Part shown: positions 37,331 to 38,683 of the stretch, piece by piece | How the letters are laid out: each line of letters opens with the position of its first letter | How positions within the stretch are numbered: the stretch's first letter is position 1 | NCBI RefSeq assembly: GCF_001552555.1 | Contig: NZ_BCRK01000038.1 | Span: forward strand, 1-38,683 | DNA: 38,683 nt | Direction of reading: 5' to 3' | Source: Nocardiopsis trehalosi NBRC 14201 | Lineage (GTDB): Bacteria > Actinomycetota > Actinomycetes > Streptosporangiales > Streptosporangiaceae | The notes under the pieces: generated by a model | The model's input: the letters and a program-made list of their open reading frames with translations, nothing else | Database searches by the model: none | Told to the model about the DNA's origin: nothing | Made by a program: the position numbers and the translations under genes

Positions 37331-37369
37331 TACTTACGGTGTAAGTTTAGCTTACTTACACCGTAAGTA
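37331..37369. promoter_or_regulatory. TetR operator, 39-bp perfect palindrome
   Basis: 16-bp arms (37331-37346 and 37354-37369) are exact reverse complements around TTAGCTT. Each arm contains its own dyad, CTTAC-GGT-GTAAG and CTTAC-ACC-GTAAG, whose centres are 22 bp apart (two turns). Two TetR dimers could bind side by side on one DNA face. Confidence 0.85.
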
Positions 37370-37392
37370 AGATCAGAGGCGGGAGAACGGGC

Positions 37393-38160
37393 ATGGCAAC
37401 GAACCCGGTCCGGAAGGTCTGCGTCATCGGCGCCTCGGGGAAGCTCGGGCGCTACATGGTCCGGCACGCGCTGGACCGCGGCTACGCGGTCGTCGGCGTG
37501 TGCCGCGAACGCAGCGTCCCCAAGCTCGCCGCGTACGAGGGCGAGATCACGGTCGTCCCCGGCGCCACGAACGACCCCGACGTGATCCGGCGGGCGGTCG
37601 CCGGGTGCGACGGCGTGCTGACCGTCCTGGTCCCGTGGGGGGTGCGGCAGTACTCGTCGGGCACGGCGCAGGCGGTCCTCGACCACGCCGACCCCGGCGC
37701 GCGCCTGGTCTTCTCCTGCGGGTGGCACATCACCCGGGACGGCCTGGACCGCTACTCGCGGCTGTTCCGGGCGACCCTGAAGGTCACCGCCCGGCTGGCC
37801 CGCCTGGTGCGCGCCGTCGAGATCGACGACCAGGTCGAGGCGTGCCGGCGGATCTTCGCCAGCGACCGCAGGTGGACCGTCGTCCGGGGCAGCAGCCTCG
37901 AAGAGGGCGAGAGCCAGGGCCTGCCCGTGTGGAGCCGCCACGTCGGCGACCCCGTCCTGGCGAGCAACCGGACCCGGCGGGTCGACTTCGCCCTGTTCAT
38001 GGTCGAGGCGCTCACCGACGACACGCTCGTCCACGAGGCCCCGGCGATCGTCGGGCGCCTGACGCCCAGCGCGCTGGCCCACGCCGGCCGGACCGACCCG
38101 CCCGCGCAGGGCACGGCCGCCCCTCGGCGGACACGCCCTGAGGAGGGCGCTCCGGGGTGA
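37393..38160 (+). CDS. NAD(P)-binding (NmrA/SDR-like) oxidoreductase
   Basis: 255 residues. The dinucleotide motif GASGKLGRYM lies at 13-22 after the first strand VCVIG. VVGVCRERSVPKLA and VVPGATNDPDVIRRAVAG follow as in atypical SDRs of the NmrA/SDR_a5 type. The classical YxxxK pair is not obvious: the region around residues 116-135 has RYSRLFRATLK instead, so catalysis is uncertain. The C-terminal tail (about 225-255) is Pro/Arg/Gly-rich. The gene is divergent from the TetR gene and shares its operator; GGGAG precedes the ATG. Confidence 0.88.
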   Translation: MATNPVRKVCVIGASGKLGRYMVRHALDRGYAVVGVCRERSVPKLAAYEGEITVVPGATNDPDVIRRAVAGCDGVLTVLVPWGVRQYSSGTAQAVLDHADPGARLVFSCGWHITRDGLDRYSRLFRATLKVTARLARLVRAVEIDDQVEACRRIFASDRRWTVVRGSSLEEGESQGLPVWSRHVGDPVLASNRTRRVDFALFMVEALTDDTLVHEAPAIVGRLTPSALAHAGRTDPPAQGTAAPRRTRPEEGAPG

Positions 38161-38374
38161 CGGGATCGGCGGGCGGCCTCACCGCTGCTGCGCCGGCCGG
38201 CGCGGCGGAGGCCACAGGCGGTACTCGCAGGCCGTCCGCGAGCGGCCGTGCGGGCCCCGCTGGGCGCAGCCGCAGCGCCCGCGGAGCGGCGCCCGGCAGG
38301 GGCGTGGCCGCGAGCCCGGTACGGTCCGCGACCACGGCCCGGCGCCGCACCGGGCCGCGCGGGCAGCGGGCCGG
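38161..38374. repeat. intergenic structured repeat, copy B
   Basis: 214 bp between convergent gene ends. Blocks shared with 12563-12770, in the same order, are 38163-38180 (18 bp, one mismatch), 38251-38272 and 38296-38319 (24 bp, one mismatch). An inner hairpin GGCCG/CGGCC surrounds 38236-38243. No gene is seen. Confidence 0.6.
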
Positions 38375-38596
38375 CTAGCGGTCGGCGTTGGGGCCGTAGC
38401 GGGTGTCGTGGTCGTCCGGGTCGTCGGGGTCGGCGGTGTTGCCGATGGCGGCGGCGACCGGCGGCAGCACCATGGCGACCACGCACATGCCCACCGCCCA
38501 CCCGGCCCCGAGCAGGTGGTAGACCGGCAGCGACCCGGCGAACAGCACCAGGCAGGTGCCCATCAGCCAGGCGTAGCGGCGGACCCGCCGTTTCAT
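38375..38596 (-). CDS. small two-helix membrane protein (DUF3099-like)
   Basis: 73 residues. A basic start KRRVRRYAW precedes helix 1 (LMGTCLVLFAGSLPVYHLLG); helix 2 (about 34-51) contains VGMCVVAMVLPPVAAAIGN. The tail is acidic (DPDDPDDHD). The shape, the PPVAA motif and the basic start resemble DUF3099 proteins of actinomycetes, which have no assigned function. The -10 TACGCT (38603-38608, minus strand) is 6 nt from the ATG, with GGAGGG between, so either a leaderless or a very close Shine-Dalgarno start is possible. Confidence 0.8.
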   Translation of the reverse strand: MKRRVRRYAWLMGTCLVLFAGSLPVYHLLGAGWAVGMCVVAMVLPPVAAAIGNTADPDDPDDHDTRYGPNADR

Positions 38597-38602
38597 CCCT
38601 CC

Positions 38603-38608
38603 AGCGTA
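38603..38608 (-). promoter_or_regulatory. -10 element TACGCT before DUF3099-like gene
   Basis: Fits TAnnnT with 6 nt to the ATG at 38596, the spacing seen repeatedly in this window. Confidence 0.45.
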
Positions 38609-38652
38609 GCCGCCCCGGCGGCGGCCGGCCGGGGCGCCGGGAGCGGTGCGGC

Positions 38653-38682
38653 GGTGCGGCGGCCCGCGCGGGCCGCCGCACC
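38653..38682. terminator. perfect 30-bp palindrome at the window edge
   Basis: GGTGCGGCGGCCCGC (38653-38667) joins directly to its reverse complement (38668-38682). It lies upstream of the DUF3099-like gene, so it probably ends a gene beyond the window. Confidence 0.6.
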
Positions 38683-38683
38683 C

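Noticed and set aside
1-38683. tRNA, rRNA, CRISPR array, phage or integrase
   Set aside because: I looked for T-loop-like GTTCGAATC strings, regularly spaced direct repeats, and integrase or transposase motifs and found none.

Overview
The window is GC-rich chromosomal DNA of a filamentous-type actinomycete. The reasons are very high GC with strong third-position bias, many GTG starts and 4-nt start/stop overlaps, an Lsr2 nucleoid protein, zinc-independent L33/L31 paralogues behind a Zur-type box, and a gas vesicle cluster in the order I recall for Streptomyces coelicolor (gvpO-A-F-G-Y-Z-J-L-S-K). Several genes also have a TAnnnT -10 element exactly 6 nt before the start codon, which suggests leaderless mRNAs. 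I cannot fix the genus; Streptomycetales or Streptosporangiales (for example a Nocardiopsis relative) fits.

Layout. 107-2127: DMT exporter and flavin monooxygenase, translationally coupled. 2243-3168: ohrR-ohr peroxide-defence operon. 3620-5493: a MarR regulator, then an HxlR regulator divergent from a DsbA/FrnE oxidoreductase across a symmetric operator. 5627-7039: lsr2, then rpmG-rpmE2 behind a Zur-like box. 7397-10394: MOSC protein and a large flippase-like membrane protein carrying a degenerate kinase-like region. 11029-13836: small membrane proteins, a permuted papain-like protein, and a TetR regulator with two operators shared with a divergent membrane protein. 14259-18591: orphan NarL-type sensor kinase, then a GbsR/MarR-type regulator divergent from an ABC-2 exporter.

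18635-24687 (minus strand) is the main feature: a complete ten-gene gas vesicle operon. Most junctions overlap by 4-8 nt. There is a strong hairpin between gvpZ and gvpJ, another imperfect one between gvpO and gvpA, and a perfect 16-bp-stem terminator at the distal end. GvpZ ends in a long acidic tail and GvpY in a histone-like basic tail.

24979-38596: a LysR remnant, a TRIC channel gene, a LysR regulator divergent from a PLP dehydratase, an acyltransferase, an aminopeptidase P, a two-component system divergent from an ABC-2-like permease with no ATPase gene beside it, a GNAT acetyltransferase, a class V aminotransferase, a histidine phosphatase, a TetR/NAD(P)-binding pair around a perfect 39-bp operator, and a small DUF3099-like membrane protein.

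Almost every convergent junction carries a GC-rich perfect hairpin without a T-tract. Two convergent junctions (12563-12770 and 38163-38319) share a diverged, structured repeat. No tRNA, rRNA, CRISPR, insertion sequence or integrase was seen.
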